Shown: positions 25,616 to 35,933, counted from the stretch's first letter. The stretch: DNA of 64,000 bases from Sphingobium sp. Leaf26 (GCF_001421665.1 NZ_LMKV01000007.1:1-64000); one strand, 5' to 3'. Program-made: numbers and translations. The notes: generated from the letters alone by a model not told the origin.

Positions 25616-26512
25616 TTAGGCGGCCTTGGCCACCCAGTCGCGCTTGAGGTGGCGGGCGAGGAAGTCGAGGCAGGAGCGGACCTTGGCCATTTCTCCCTGC
25701 CCCGGCACATAGAGCGCGACGATGGAGGAGGCCGGCAACGCAAGTTCAGGCAGCACGGGCTGGAGCCGGCCGGTGTCCAGATCGTCGGCCACTTCCCACA
25801 GCGACTTGATGACGATGCCCGCGCCGTCCAGCGCCCAGGCGCGCGCCATTTCGCCGTCATTGGTGCTGAGCGTCACGCGCGGGCCATTGCCGCTGCCGAC
25901 CACCGAGCGCCAGATGTCCTGCTGCGCTTCGCCCACGACGATATTGTCGTGGAGCGCGAGGTCGGCGACGCTTGTCGGCCGGCCACGCCGATTGATATAG
26001 TCGGGCGCAGCGCAGAGCAGGCGCGGATTGTCGGTCAGCCGCTTCATGGTGAGCGCGCTGTCCGGCGGCGGGTCGAAACAGATGGCGATGTCATGCCCCG
26101 TCTCGACGATGTTGGTCGCCTGCTCGGCGGTTTCGAGATGGATGGCGACGTCGGGGTGCAATGTCGCATATTCGCGGAACAGCGGCGCCAGGCGCAGGCG
26201 CGCGGCGCTGATGGCCGTCACCACGCGCAGCAGGCCGGTCGCTTCGGTGGCGCGCCGCATCACGTCGGTTTCGACATCGTCGATGGCGCTCAGCGCCCGG
26301 CCGGCTTTGTCATACAGGAGCGAGCCTTCTTCCGTCAGCGACAGGTGGCGGCTGTTGCGGCGGATCAGCATGACCCCCAGCCGCGCTTCCAGTTGCGAGA
26401 GCCGGCGGCTGGTCGCGGCGAGCGACAGGCCGAGGCGACGGGCCGCTTCGGACAGGGTGCCCGATTCGGCGATCTTCACGAAGGATTCGATTTCGGCAAA
26501 GCGGTCGGGCAT
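25616..26512 (-). CDS. LysR family transcriptional regulator
   Basis: A 298-residue regulator with a standard LysR winged helix (residues 5-65: FVKIAESGTLSEAARRLGLSLAATSRRLSQLEARLG) and a substrate-binding domain (RLLCAAPDYINRRGRP, then DGAGIVIKSLWEV). It is close in style to the DsdC/CrgA-like group whose members often regulate a divergent gene, but the 225 bp upstream only lead to a small membrane protein. Effector and target are unknown. It converges on the XRE gene across an extragenic palindrome. Confidence 0.9.
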   Translation of the reverse strand: MPDRFAEIESFVKIAESGTLSEAARRLGLSLAATSRRLSQLEARLGVMLIRRNSRHLSLTEEGSLLYDKAGRALSAIDDVETDVMRRATEATGLLRVVTAISAARLRLAPLFREYATLHPDVAIHLETAEQATNIVETGHDIAICFDPPPDSALTMKRLTDNPRLLCAAPDYINRRGRPTSVADLALHDNIVVGEAQQDIWRSVVGSGNGPRVTLSTNDGEMARAWALDGAGIVIKSLWEVADDLDTGRLQPVLPELALPASSIVALYVPGQGEMAKVRSCLDFLARHLKRDWVAKAA

Positions 26513-26737
26513 CTCCTCAAGCTAGGTGGTCGATGCTGCAACGCAATAGAACATCCATTGCGATACGGTATGGTTTCATTGCTGCGTCTCTCAAAACCGA
26601 CGGTTTTGTAAGCTTTTCTTGCCGGCTTTCGCGCCACGCAACCTTGGTTTGCATCGGACGTACGGCGTTGACGAAGGCTTTTGCGGCGCATCATTTTCGT
26701 GGGTGATCCCGCAATGTCACCATGGAGTTTTCCCCAC

Positions 26738-26974
26738 ATGCCAATGCCGAGCGCCCGCCGCACGAAGGTCGATCCGCCGATCGCCTGGAACGATATCGAA
26801 GCCCTGCCCATCTATGCCGCGATGCTGCTCTGCCTGATCTGCCTGGGGATGGCGCTGATGGATTCGACGCCCAGCCTGCATGCCACCACGTTGAAGATCG
26901 TGGGTATCGTCGGCGGCCTGGCGTTGCGCCATGCCTGGCTGAAACTGGACGATGAGGGCGGCGACGCCGTTTAA
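26738..26974 (+). CDS. Small two-helix membrane protein
   Basis: A protein of ~78 residues, MPMPSARRTKVDPPIAWND then two hydrophobic helices (IYAAMLLCLICLGMALM and LKIVGIVGGLALRHAWL) and an acidic tail DDEGGDAV. I do not recognise the family. It lies 12 bp upstream of a bestrophin-like channel gene on the same strand, so the two are probably cotranscribed. The start is uncertain: ATG 26714 is also possible; 26738 has GGAG ten bases before it. Confidence 0.6.
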   Translation: MPMPSARRTKVDPPIAWNDIEALPIYAAMLLCLICLGMALMDSTPSLHATTLKIVGIVGGLALRHAWLKLDDEGGDAV

Positions 26975-26986
26975 GAGACAAGCATC

Positions 26987-27874
26987 ATGATCGTCGGACG
27001 GTCCCCCCGTATCCGCCAGAGCTTCCGGAGGGCATGGAGCGCGCTGATCGCGCTGTTCTTCTGGGATCTGGCGGTCACCATCTTCTACTATGTCTCGCCC
27101 TTCAAGGCGCCGGCCCTGCCGCTGACCATCTTCGGCACCGCGCTGGCGCTGATATTGGGCTTCCGCGTGAACAGCGCTTACTCGCGCTGGTGGGAGGGCC
27201 GCATCCTGTGGGGCGCGATGGTGAATGTGTCGCGCAGTTTCTCTCGCGCGGTACTGGCCTACCTGTCCGACACGCCTGAGGCTCGCGCCATGGCGGTGAC
27301 ATTGGTGAAGCGCCATATCGCCTATGTCCATGCGCTGCGCTGCCAGTTGCGGCGCGAAGACCCCGCCCCCGATATGCGGCGCGTGCTGGGCGAAGAGGCG
27401 GCGCTGCCCGAACTGGAGCGGCGCAATCCGGCCAATGGCGTGCTGGACGGGTCCGACCGCAGGTTGATGGAGGCGGTGCAGCATGGCTGGATCGACACCA
27501 TCCAGCAGACCCGGATCGAAGGGATGCTGGTCGACATGTCCAACGCCCAAGGTGGGATGGAGCGAATCAAGAATACGCCGCTCCCCGCCCAATATCGCGC
27601 CTTTCCCAAATATTTCACCCGGTTGTTCTGTATTTTGCTGCCAATCGGGCTGGTCGAGACGCTGGGCATGGCGACGCCGGCGGGGTCGGCCGTGGCGGGC
27701 TTCATGTTCCTGGCGGTGCTCCAGATCGGCGACGACCTGGTCGATCCGTTCGGCAACGACGTCCACGACCTGCCGCTGACCAGCATCACCACCACGATCG
27801 AGGGCGACCTGAACCAGGCGATCGGCCTGCCCGCCCCACCGCCGCTGCAACCGGTCGACGGCGTGCTGTGGTGA
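26987..27874 (+). CDS. Bestrophin-like (UPF0187) ion channel
   Basis: A 295-residue membrane protein of the bacterial bestrophin family, pentameric channels for monovalent ions. Hydrophobic helices at residues ~18-60 (LIALFFWDLAVTIFYYVSPF, LTIFGTALALILGFRVNSAYSRWWEGR) carry the bestrophin motif NSAYSRWWEGR. Two further helices lie near GLVETLGMATPAGSAVAGFMF and the DDLVDPFGNDVHDLPL motif, where bestrophins hold an acidic cluster. Length is normal. It follows a two-helix protein and is the last gene before an AT-richer interval. Confidence 0.88.
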   Translation: MIVGRSPRIRQSFRRAWSALIALFFWDLAVTIFYYVSPFKAPALPLTIFGTALALILGFRVNSAYSRWWEGRILWGAMVNVSRSFSRAVLAYLSDTPEARAMAVTLVKRHIAYVHALRCQLRREDPAPDMRRVLGEEAALPELERRNPANGVLDGSDRRLMEAVQHGWIDTIQQTRIEGMLVDMSNAQGGMERIKNTPLPAQYRAFPKYFTRLFCILLPIGLVETLGMATPAGSAVAGFMFLAVLQIGDDLVDPFGNDVHDLPLTSITTTIEGDLNQAIGLPAPPPLQPVDGVLW

Positions 27875-28445
27875 AACGCCGGACGCGCCGCTGAGGTCAT
27901 GGGCGCGCGTCGGAGGGCGAAGTTCACGGTGTCGTTGCCCATTTTCATATGGAAGCGCTCGCAAGGCGCTCGCAACGCTTCCCCGACGCTTCCCCAAAGC
28001 GACGGGCCACGGAAGGGGCGCGTCACGCACGCGCCATCGACGCGACGGGCAGGCGGCGGGTGCGCGACGTTCAGGTCATGGGGACGCGGCGGGGCGTGGG
28101 CTGGGACCGGCGTGGGGAGGAGCGCTTTCATCCGGCAGGATAGATCAAAGATTATCCTACATTGGAAGCCGGACGTGGTAGATCGATGGCGGGATAGTCC
28201 CGGCGCGCTTTTGTCATGCGGGTTTGGCGCTGTACCGTCATCCATGGCGTGGTTTGACCATAGGCTGGTCCGGTTCGGGGGCATGGCGGTGGGTTAGCCC
28301 GCTGAGGACAATTGCAGGTGATCCAACGTCGGTGCACGCCGCGTTGACAGGAGACATTGACGGCAGGCATCGCATATGCTGCCTTTGGCCGGGAAGAGAC
28401 TGGCAGGTTTCCGGGGAATGGCCTTGGAAATTTGACCTTCGTCAG
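27875..28445. other. 571-bp interval without a supported gene
   Basis: Open frames exist on both strands but lack ribosome-binding sites and recognisable protein sequence. The left half is very GC-rich with short repeats (CGCTTCCCC twice near 27977-28002, CGCTCGCAA twice near 27955-27975). The right half becomes AT-richer toward the orphan gene at 28446. It may be decayed sequence next to a transferred gene. Confidence 0.4.
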
Positions 28446-29045
28446 TTAATCAAGGACGTGGAGCCGCGTAATCTCTTCCAAATTTCCGATGCTCACGAGA
28501 ACGTGGTTGTTCATTGAGGTCGCATCTGGTTTCAGCGGCAGCACAATGCGGCTCTCGTTCTGTCCAGCGTATTCAGGCGGCTTAATGAGCACCACCCGTT
28601 CTGGGAAAGCCCAGTCGGCGGCGGGAATTTGATCGAGGGGACGATACTCCGTCGCCCCCATATCGACCCGGCCATAGTCGAGGCGCGATGAGGCGCTTGC
28701 TCGATGCTTGAGGCGACGAATGATAGCATCTGGGTCTGAGATCTCGACGCAAAATTGGCCGAAATCTCTAGCCCGCTCAGCCGAAATTTCGTTACTTGCG
28801 CAATAGACGAACACGCTCTCTGCGGCAGTCGTGAAGGATATGCCAGTCAGTTTCCGGCCATCTGCGACCATCGTGATCTCGATTCCGTCGGCTGGCGCGT
28901 AATGCAGCATCCCATCCCTGGGATCGCCCCTGACGCCACCATCCTCGATTTGGCGATAATAAGCTAGTGATCCGAAGCGCATCTCTCCCTTGCGTATAAA
29001 CGCGAGGGCATAATTTTCGTTGGCAAAATATTTGAAGAGAGACAT
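28446..29045 (-). CDS. Orphan hypothetical protein (possibly DUF2971-like)
   Basis: A ~199-residue soluble protein beginning MSLFKYFANENYALAFIRKG, with EMRFGSLAYYRQIEDGGVRGDP soon after. The opening (KYF ... IRKGEMRF-SL-YYR) loosely resembles DUF2971 proteins, which are scattered in accessory regions and sometimes linked with phage defence; this link is weak. An in-frame GTG at 29063 is an alternative start. Codon use and base composition are AT-richer than the neighbours, and poorly conserved intervals lie on both sides, suggesting horizontal acquisition. No partner gene is adjacent. Confidence 0.6.
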   Translation of the reverse strand: MSLFKYFANENYALAFIRKGEMRFGSLAYYRQIEDGGVRGDPRDGMLHYAPADGIEITMVADGRKLTGISFTTAAESVFVYCASNEISAERARDFGQFCVEISDPDAIIRRLKHRASASSRLDYGRVDMGATEYRPLDQIPAADWAFPERVVLIKPPEYAGQNESRIVLPLKPDATSMNNHVLVSIGNLEEITRLHVLD

Positions 29046-29289
29046 CTGGCTACCATCCAACACAATCCATCATGGCGCATCATAGCCGACGGTCGGTTTT
29101 GGGGTAGCGGATCAATGCGCCGGACGACCTCAATTGGCGCAAAGTGGTCAGAGGACTTCGACCTCACGATTGTCTGCTAATTGCATAAATCGGTAACAAT
29201 TCGGGCGAACCGCTTTCCACCACTTTGCCATTTCCGCTGCCGAGATAGCCAATAATACCAGGATGCGATGATACTGACTCATGAGTTGA
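29046..29289. other. AT-richer interval without a supported gene
   Basis: This stretch carries the upstream region of the orphan gene and sequence in which I see no convincing gene. A minus-strand frame through 29148-29417 runs across an extragenic palindrome and is not supported. Confidence 0.35.
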
Positions 29290-29355
29290 GTTCCCCGGCG
29301 AAGGCCGGGGTCCAGTTCTGACCGTGGGACTGGGCCCCGGCTTTCGCCGGGGAAC
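29290..29355. repeat. Sphingomonad extragenic palindrome, copy 3
   Basis: GTTCCCCGGCGAAGGCCGGG and CCCCGGCTTTCGCCGGGGAAC arms with TCCAGT / ACTGGG inside. This is the most regular of the four copies. Confidence 0.85.
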
Positions 29356-29440
29356 AGCAAGCTATAGGTTCCGGTCAATGCATCTTGGTATAAGCAGGTC
29401 TTTCGCCGCCCAGCCATGTCCGGGCGCGCGCCTCATAGCA

Positions 29441-29470
29441 AAAGGGGCCGCCTTTGCAGGCAGCCCCTTT
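29441..29470 (-). terminator. Terminator of the double cold-shock gene
   Basis: On the minus strand GGGGCTGCCT...AGGCGGCCCC forms a stem followed by TTTTGC, about 40 bp after the stop codon at 29508. Confidence 0.75.
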
Positions 29471-29507
29471 CATCCTCTCCCTGAAAACAGGGATGATCCG
29501 TCCGGCC

Positions 29508-30347
29508 TTATTCGGCCTTCGACTGGAGGTTCACCGCAGCATATTTGCCGCGACGATCGACTTCCAGTTCGAAGTCGAGGCGGTCGCCCTCGTTCAGGGC
29601 GGCCATGCCGGCGCGTTCCACGGCGCTGATGTGGACGAAGGCGTCAGGCTGGCCATCGTCGCGCTGGATGAAGCCGAAGCCCTTCATGGCGTTGAAGAAC
29701 TTCACGGTGCCGCTGGAGCGCTCACCGGTAAGCTGACGCTGCGGGCCACGCTCGGGCGCACCACCGAAGCCACCGGCGCGAGGCTCGCGGGCTTCGCGCG
29801 GCGGGCCGCGATCGGTCACGGCGAGCGGTTCGCCGTCGATGACCAGATCGGTCGCCGACACCTTGCCACCACGATCGACCAGCGTGAAGCCGAGCGGCTG
29901 ACCTTCGGCCAGACCGGTCAGGCCGGCCTGTTCGACCGCGCTGATGTGCACGAACACGTCTTCGCCGCCATCGTCACGGACGATGAAGCCAAAACCCTTC
30001 TGGCCGTTGAAGAACTTTACGACGCCCTTGCCTTCGCCGACGACCTGGGCAGGCATGCCGCGACCACCGCCGCCGCCACCGCCGCCGAAACCACCGCCGC
30101 CGCCGCCAAAGCCGCCGCGACCACCGCCGCCGCCGAAGCCGCCGCGATCACCGCCGCCGCCGCCAAAACCTCCACGGTCGCCGCCGAAGCCGCCGCCGCC
30201 GCCACCAAAGCGGTCACCACCGCCAAAGCCGCCGCCACCGCCGCCGAAACGGTCACCGCCGCCGCCGCCGCCGTAAAAGTTGTCGTCGCCGAAACCGTCG
30301 CGCTTATCCTTGCCGCGCCCGCCGCGGCGACCTCTGTCAAAACTCAT
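29508..30347 (-). CDS. Double cold-shock-domain protein with Gly/Arg-rich N-terminus
   Basis: A 279-residue protein. Residues 1-~110 are a low-complexity Gly-rich region with RGG, FGGG and DRFGGG motifs. Two cold-shock domains follow, each with RNP1 and RNP2 motifs: KGFGFIVRDDGGEDVFVHIS and KGFGFIQRDDGQPDAFVHIS. Double-CSD proteins are common in alphaproteobacteria, but the long Gly-rich extension at the N-terminus is unusual and recalls eukaryotic glycine-rich RNA-binding proteins. It should bind single-stranded RNA or DNA as a chaperone, and the tail could add RNA affinity or drive condensation (inference). It is a single gene with its own terminator and a ~280-bp upstream region. Confidence 0.9.
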   Translation of the reverse strand: MSFDRGRRGGRGKDKRDGFGDDNFYGGGGGGDRFGGGGGGFGGGDRFGGGGGGFGGDRGGFGGGGGDRGGFGGGGGRGGFGGGGGGFGGGGGGGGRGMPAQVVGEGKGVVKFFNGQKGFGFIVRDDGGEDVFVHISAVEQAGLTGLAEGQPLGFTLVDRGGKVSATDLVIDGEPLAVTDRGPPREAREPRAGGFGGAPERGPQRQLTGERSSGTVKFFNAMKGFGFIQRDDGQPDAFVHISAVERAGMAALNEGDRLDFELEVDRRGKYAAVNLQSKAE

Positions 30348-30627
30348 GCCCTGTTAGTCACTTTCGCTTCGCCCCAAAGACAATTCGGACAAACATGTCG
30401 GGCGAATGACATGCAGAATCCACCGCAAAGGCGGGTTTGGGAATCACTATATCAACTTTTCAGGGCAGCGCGAATGATTTTCACTGCTGCGATCATGTTC
30501 CGTTCCAATAATGGAAAAAGTTCCGATATTCCACGGTTCGACGCAGGAGCGACGCGCTTTGCCGCAGCGTGCGCGCAGGCAAAAGGGCCGATTGCGGTCG
30601 AACCGGTTTCGCCATAGAGGGGAAGCC

Positions 30628-31245
30628 ATGACCGTGCATTTCCATGAAGAAGATCTGCCCGCCGGCGTCCTCGCCCCCGGCCCGATCGCCATCGACACCG
30701 AAACGATGGGGCTTATCACCCCGCGCGACCGCCTCTGCGTGGTCCAGATCAGCGATGGCAAGGGCGACGAGCATCTCGTCCGCTTCAATCCCGGCAGCGA
30801 CTATGCCGCGCCGAACCTGAAGGCGGTGCTGGCCGACCCGGAGCGGTTGAAACTCTATCATTTCGGCCGGTTCGATATCGCCGCGCTCAAACATTATCTG
30901 GGCGTGGTGGCCGCGCCTGTCTATTGCACCAAGATCGCATCGCGGCTGATCCGCACCTATACCGACCGGCATGGGTTGAAGGAACTGGTCCGCGAACTGC
31001 TGGGCCAGGACATCAGCAAGCAGCAGCAGTCGAGCGACTGGGGCGGCCCGGTGCTGTCGGACGCGCAGAAGGATTATGCGGCGTCGGACGTGCGCTATCT
31101 CCATGCGCTCAAGGCCGAACTGGACAAAAGGCTGATCCGCGAAGGCCGGATGGAACTGGCGCAGGCCTGTTTCGACTTCCTGCCCCACCGCGCCGAACTC
31201 GATCTGGCCGGCTGGCCGGAAATCGACATTTTCGCGCATATGTAA
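30628..31245 (+). CDS. rnd: Ribonuclease D-type 3'-5' exonuclease
   Basis: A 205-residue DEDDy exonuclease consisting of the catalytic domain only, without the HRDC domains of E. coli RNase D. The exonuclease motifs are visible: ExoI DTETMGL, ExoII FGRFDIAAL, ExoIII YAASDVRYL with the catalytic Tyr. ATG 30628 follows a good AGAGGGGA site. It lies 14 bp upstream of lptC, an arrangement I recall from other sphingomonads. It probably trims tRNA or other RNA 3' ends. Confidence 0.9.
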   Translation: MTVHFHEEDLPAGVLAPGPIAIDTETMGLITPRDRLCVVQISDGKGDEHLVRFNPGSDYAAPNLKAVLADPERLKLYHFGRFDIAALKHYLGVVAAPVYCTKIASRLIRTYTDRHGLKELVRELLGQDISKQQQSSDWGGPVLSDAQKDYAASDVRYLHALKAELDKRLIREGRMELAQACFDFLPHRAELDLAGWPEIDIFAHM

Positions 31246-31259
31246 GGGAGCGCCGCTTC

Positions 31260-31907
31260 GTGTCCCTCCAGGCCGATCAGCAACGCGACGTGCGCCGCCA
31301 ATGGGCGCGACCGGGCGGCAGCCATGACCGGCTGGTCGGGCTGCTCAAGAACTGGCTGCCGGTCGCGGTCGGCGTGCTGGCGGCATTGCTGGCGACCGCG
31401 CCCTTCACCGGCGGTGACAAGGTCAGCTTCGTGCTCGACAAGAACAAGGTCGAGGTGGCGAAGGACCGGATGCGGCTGACCGAGGCGCTGTATCGGGGCG
31501 AGGACAGCAAGGGCCAGCCCTTCTCCCTGCGCGCTGGCTCTGCCGTGCAGAAAAGTTCGCGCGAGCCGGTCGTCGATCTCAACACCCTGTCCGCGCGCAT
31601 CCTGTTGTCGGACGGCCCGGCCGTGCTGACGGCGCAGAAGGGCCGATACGACATGGAAACGGAGCGGGTCGGCATCCAGGGACCGGTGCAGTTCGAGGCG
31701 TCGGGCGGGTACCGGCTGACCACGCGCGACGTGGGCATCGACCTGAAGACCCGGCGGATGAAGAGCGCGGGCCGGGTCGACGGGCGCATACCGATCGGCA
31801 CATTCAGCGGCGACCATCTGGAAGCGGACATGGCTGCGCGCACCGTGACATTGAATGGCCGGGCAAGCTTGCGCATCGAGCAAAATGGTCTCAAAGGGCG
31901 AAATTGA
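31260..31907 (+). CDS. lptC: LPS export inner-membrane protein LptC
   Basis: A ~215-residue bitopic protein linking the LptBFG transporter to periplasmic LptA. One helix near the N-terminus (WLPVAVGVLAALLATAPF) anchors it. The rest is the periplasmic OstA-like jellyroll (VDLNTLSARILLSDGPAVLTAQKGRYD, then GTFSGDHLEAD). The start is GTG 31260, with AAGGGAG ten bases upstream; no ATG fits. The stop TGA shares its last base with the lptA ATG. Confidence 0.87.
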   Translation: MSLQADQQRDVRRQWARPGGSHDRLVGLLKNWLPVAVGVLAALLATAPFTGGDKVSFVLDKNKVEVAKDRMRLTEALYRGEDSKGQPFSLRAGSAVQKSSREPVVDLNTLSARILLSDGPAVLTAQKGRYDMETERVGIQGPVQFEASGGYRLTTRDVGIDLKTRRMKSAGRVDGRIPIGTFSGDHLEADMAARTVTLNGRASLRIEQNGLKGRN

Positions 31908-32464
31908 TGAAACGCACCCTGATCCTGCTGTCGACCACCTTTGTGGGCACTGCCGCGCTGATGTTCGCAGGCGCAGATGCGCAGGTGTTCAAGAATCACG
32001 ACAGCAACGCCCCGGTCAATTTCAACGCCGACCGGATCGAGGTGCAGGATCGCGCCGACCGCGTCGTCGTGTCGGGTAATGTCGTGGTGACGCAGGCCGG
32101 CATGACGCTGAACGCCGCGCGCATGACCGTGGCCTATAACAACCAGCCGGGCGGTGGCACCGGCACCGACGGTATCCAGATCAACCGGATCGATGCGTCG
32201 GGCAATGTCGTGGTGAACAAGGCGGACCAGACCGCGCGCGGGAATGTCGCCATCTACGACCTCAACAGCAAGCTCATCACCATGTTGGGCAATGTTTCGC
32301 TGACGCAGGGGGCGAACAAGCTGACCGGCGGGCGGCTGGTGATGGACCTCAACAGCGGGCGATCGACCGTCGATGGCCGGTCTTCGGGCGGCGTGCCCGG
32401 CGCAGCGACCAGCCCGAGCGGGCGCGTGTCGGGGACGTTTACGGTGCCGCAGCGCAAGAATTGA
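31907..32464 (+). CDS. lptA: LPS export periplasmic protein LptA
   Basis: A 185-residue periplasmic protein that forms the bridge carrying lipopolysaccharide to the outer membrane. A signal peptide (MKRTLILLSTTFVGTAALMFAGADA) precedes the OstA beta-jellyroll (VNFNADRIEVQDRADRVVVSGNVVVTQAG, then ITMLGNVSLTQGANKLTGGRLVMDL). It starts at ATG 31907, overlapping the lptC stop by one base. The usual downstream lptB is not here: the sequence goes into an extragenic palindrome and an opposing gene. Confidence 0.9.
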   Translation: MKRTLILLSTTFVGTAALMFAGADAQVFKNHDSNAPVNFNADRIEVQDRADRVVVSGNVVVTQAGMTLNAARMTVAYNNQPGGGTGTDGIQINRIDASGNVVVNKADQTARGNVAIYDLNSKLITMLGNVSLTQGANKLTGGRLVMDLNSGRSTVDGRSSGGVPGAATSPSGRVSGTFTVPQRKN

Positions 32465-32580
32465 GCCGGGGCGCCGTACGGCGCTCGCCCTTCTTAGGTG
32501 GAAGGAATTTGGATGCCGGTTCGATGCCCGGCATGACCTCTATCGTGCGCCTTCTCCCATGACATGATGAGGTTAAGCGC

Positions 32581-32643
32581 TCCCCGGCGCAGGCCGAGGT
32601 CCAGTTCACATCGTTAGACTGGCCCCCGGCCTGCGCCGGGGAA
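32581..32643. repeat. Sphingomonad extragenic palindrome, copy 4
   Basis: TCCCCGGCGCAGGCC ... GGCCTGCGCCGGGGA arms around TCCAGT / ACTGG. Compared with copy 3 the arm base A is C and the opposite arm changes to G, so pairing is kept. It separates convergent lptA and the DUF442 gene. Confidence 0.85.
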
Positions 32644-32667
32644 CGTAGAATCTTGGCTTCACATCTA

Positions 32668-33108
32668 TTATTGGCCGGCGAGGGCGTCCATGATCTGGCG
32701 CACGGGGGCGATGTCGTAGCCGGCGGCGGCGGCCTGCGCGGCCAACACGTCGCCATTGTCGCCGGCGCGGGCGCGGGTCAGCGCCCAGAGCAAGGTGCTG
32801 CGCGTGCCCGAACGGCAATAGGCGAGCAGCTTGCCGTCGGCCCTATCGACTCCGGCCTGTTCCAGCGCCTGCGCCATGCCATCCAACTGCCAGGGGGCAA
32901 AGCCGCCATGCGCGACCGGCACGGCCAAATAGGCGATACCCGCCGCCTGCGCCGCCGCCTCGATCTCCGCGCCGTTGACCTGGCCTGGCTCCTCGTCATC
33001 GGGGCGATTGTTGAGGATGAGGGTGACGCCCTGCGCCTTCGCCTCGGCGACCTGCTCGACGCTGATCTGCGGGGATACGAGAATGCGGTCGGTCAGCTTG
33101 CGGAACAT
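32668..33108 (-). CDS. DUF442/TIGR01244 phosphatase-like protein
   Basis: A 146-residue cytosolic protein with a dual-specificity-phosphatase-like fold. The catalytic loop reads YCRSGTRS, followed by LWAL, as in TIGR01244/DUF442 proteins. The N-terminal MFRKLTDRILVSPQIS and LILNNRPDDEEPGQ are also typical. Relatives are fused or adjacent to persulfide dioxygenases and related to sulfide handling, but no such gene is near. Real phosphatase activity is unproven for the family. Confidence 0.87.
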   Translation of the reverse strand: MFRKLTDRILVSPQISVEQVAEAKAQGVTLILNNRPDDEEPGQVNGAEIEAAAQAAGIAYLAVPVAHGGFAPWQLDGMAQALEQAGVDRADGKLLAYCRSGTRSTLLWALTRARAGDNGDVLAAQAAAAGYDIAPVRQIMDALAGQ

Positions 33109-33167
33109 GATAGGCGTCTCCTTTGGCCGACGCCATGCGCTCTGGAAGGGGAGGTTTCAAGATATTT

Positions 33168-33300
33168 GGTTCGCGCGGAGACGCGGAGACGTAGAGGCTG
33201 TCGCACCGGAACGGCGCCATGGTCGGCAAGCGAACCGAACAGTTTGCCTTATTACAGGCTTCGCCGTTCTTCTCCGTGGCTCCGCGCCTCCGCGTGAACC
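33168..33300. repeat. Extragenic inverted repeat (GCGCGGAGACGCGGAG type)
   Basis: GGTTCGCGCGGAGACGCGGA near 33168 and TCCGCGCCTCCGCGTGAACC ending at 33300 are inverted arms separated by ~80 bp. It abuts the recQ stop codon. The motif resembles another dispersed palindrome class of sphingomonad genomes. Confidence 0.6.
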
Positions 33301-33301
33301 T

Positions 33302-35074
<1,773 letters not shown>

Positions 35075-35193
35075 CGGGGGGCCTTAGCGGGTGCGGGGCG
35101 ACGGGGCTAGGGGGTGTTGATGGATGATGCTGGTGCGAGCGGCGAAGATGGATGGAAAGCGGTCATTGCATCGACAGCCCTCTGTAGTAGTTT

Positions 35194-35523
35194 GTGGCCG
35201 TGGAATTCGACGAACTACGCAGCCGCTTGGCGGCGATCTTGGCCGTTGAGGAACGACAGCCTACCGATTGGCTCGAAGTGGAGCGGCTAGCGAGCCAGCT
35301 ACAACAGGAACTGCCAATCGACGCCACGCCAGAGGCGGTGCATCGCTACCTTGATGATGCGGACATTCGCTTCCGCGGCGACGCATACGGAGCGAGGCAG
35401 CGACGAGAAGTGCGTCGATATGTTGATCTTGGAGAATACGACGACGGCACCCCCGTTCCGTGGTGGGGGTGCGCTCTGGTCCTTCTTGCTGGCGCAGGCG
35501 TAGTTAAGTGGCTGCTTCTCTAG
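35194..35523 (+). CDS. Hypothetical tail-anchored protein
   Basis: A 109-residue protein, probably from GTG 35194 (or GTG 35200), with no clear ribosome-binding site. It is acidic and helical in the first ~90 residues (FDELRSRLAAILAVEERQPTDWLEVERLASQL), and ends in a membrane helix WWGCALVLLAGAGVVKWLLL, giving a tail-anchored layout. I do not recognise a family. Codon use is slightly AT-richer than neighbours, consistent with a recent or accessory gene. Confidence 0.55.
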   Translation: MAVEFDELRSRLAAILAVEERQPTDWLEVERLASQLQQELPIDATPEAVHRYLDDADIRFRGDAYGARQRREVRRYVDLGEYDDGTPVPWWGCALVLLAGAGVVKWLLL

Positions 35524-35576
35524 TTGCGGGAACGGCAACAAGTGGGGCGTTTCCAGACCCTCAAAAACCGCCACGC

Positions 35577-35897
35577 TCACCCCACCGGATCAAGCAAACA
35601 CCCCCAGCCGGGTTTGAACCGCGCCGTCCGGCTCGCCAGTAGCGGCACGCTGGCCTGCACCGCGCGCTGGTCGGGCAAGTCCTCCAAGCCGACCAGTCCC
35701 ATGCCCGGTTCCTTGTCGCCGTTGCAACTGCCCATGGTGCGGCCTTCGACATAGCGGCAGGAGCAGCCGATGCGCGCGCCATAGGCCGCGCCGAGCCGGG
35801 CGCGGGCGCTGAGGCTCGTCCAGTGCCAGGCCAGAGCCCCAAGCAGCACCAGAACGAGCAGACCGCCCAATATCCACCATTTGCGCCGAACCAGCAT
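35577..35897 (-). CDS. Small membrane-anchored protein with four Cys
   Basis: A 106-residue protein: a short basic start (MLVRRKWW), one helix (ILGGLLVLVLLGALAWHW), and a periplasmic-side domain with four cysteines (IGCSCRYV, GSCNG, GWGCLL) that could form disulfides. It lies divergently 36 bp from a serine hydrolase with which it may share a promoter region. The family is unknown to me, although the Cys pattern suggests a small folded domain rather than random sequence. Confidence 0.65.
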   Translation of the reverse strand: MLVRRKWWILGGLLVLVLLGALAWHWTSLSARARLGAAYGARIGCSCRYVEGRTMGSCNGDKEPGMGLVGLEDLPDQRAVQASVPLLASRTARFKPGWGCLLDPVG

Positions 35898-35933
35898 GGC
35901 CCTTTTCGAATCCCTTCTGTAAGGGCGCGGCTT

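Noticed and set aside
27899..28297. 132-codon plus-strand frame after the bestrophin gene
   Set aside because: Arg/Gly-rich composition, no ribosome-binding site, and the sequence has local repeats; not a convincing gene.
29148..29417. 89-codon minus-strand frame across palindrome copy 3
   Set aside because: About a third of it is translated repeat sequence (LLFPGESRGPV type), a common artefact in these genomes.
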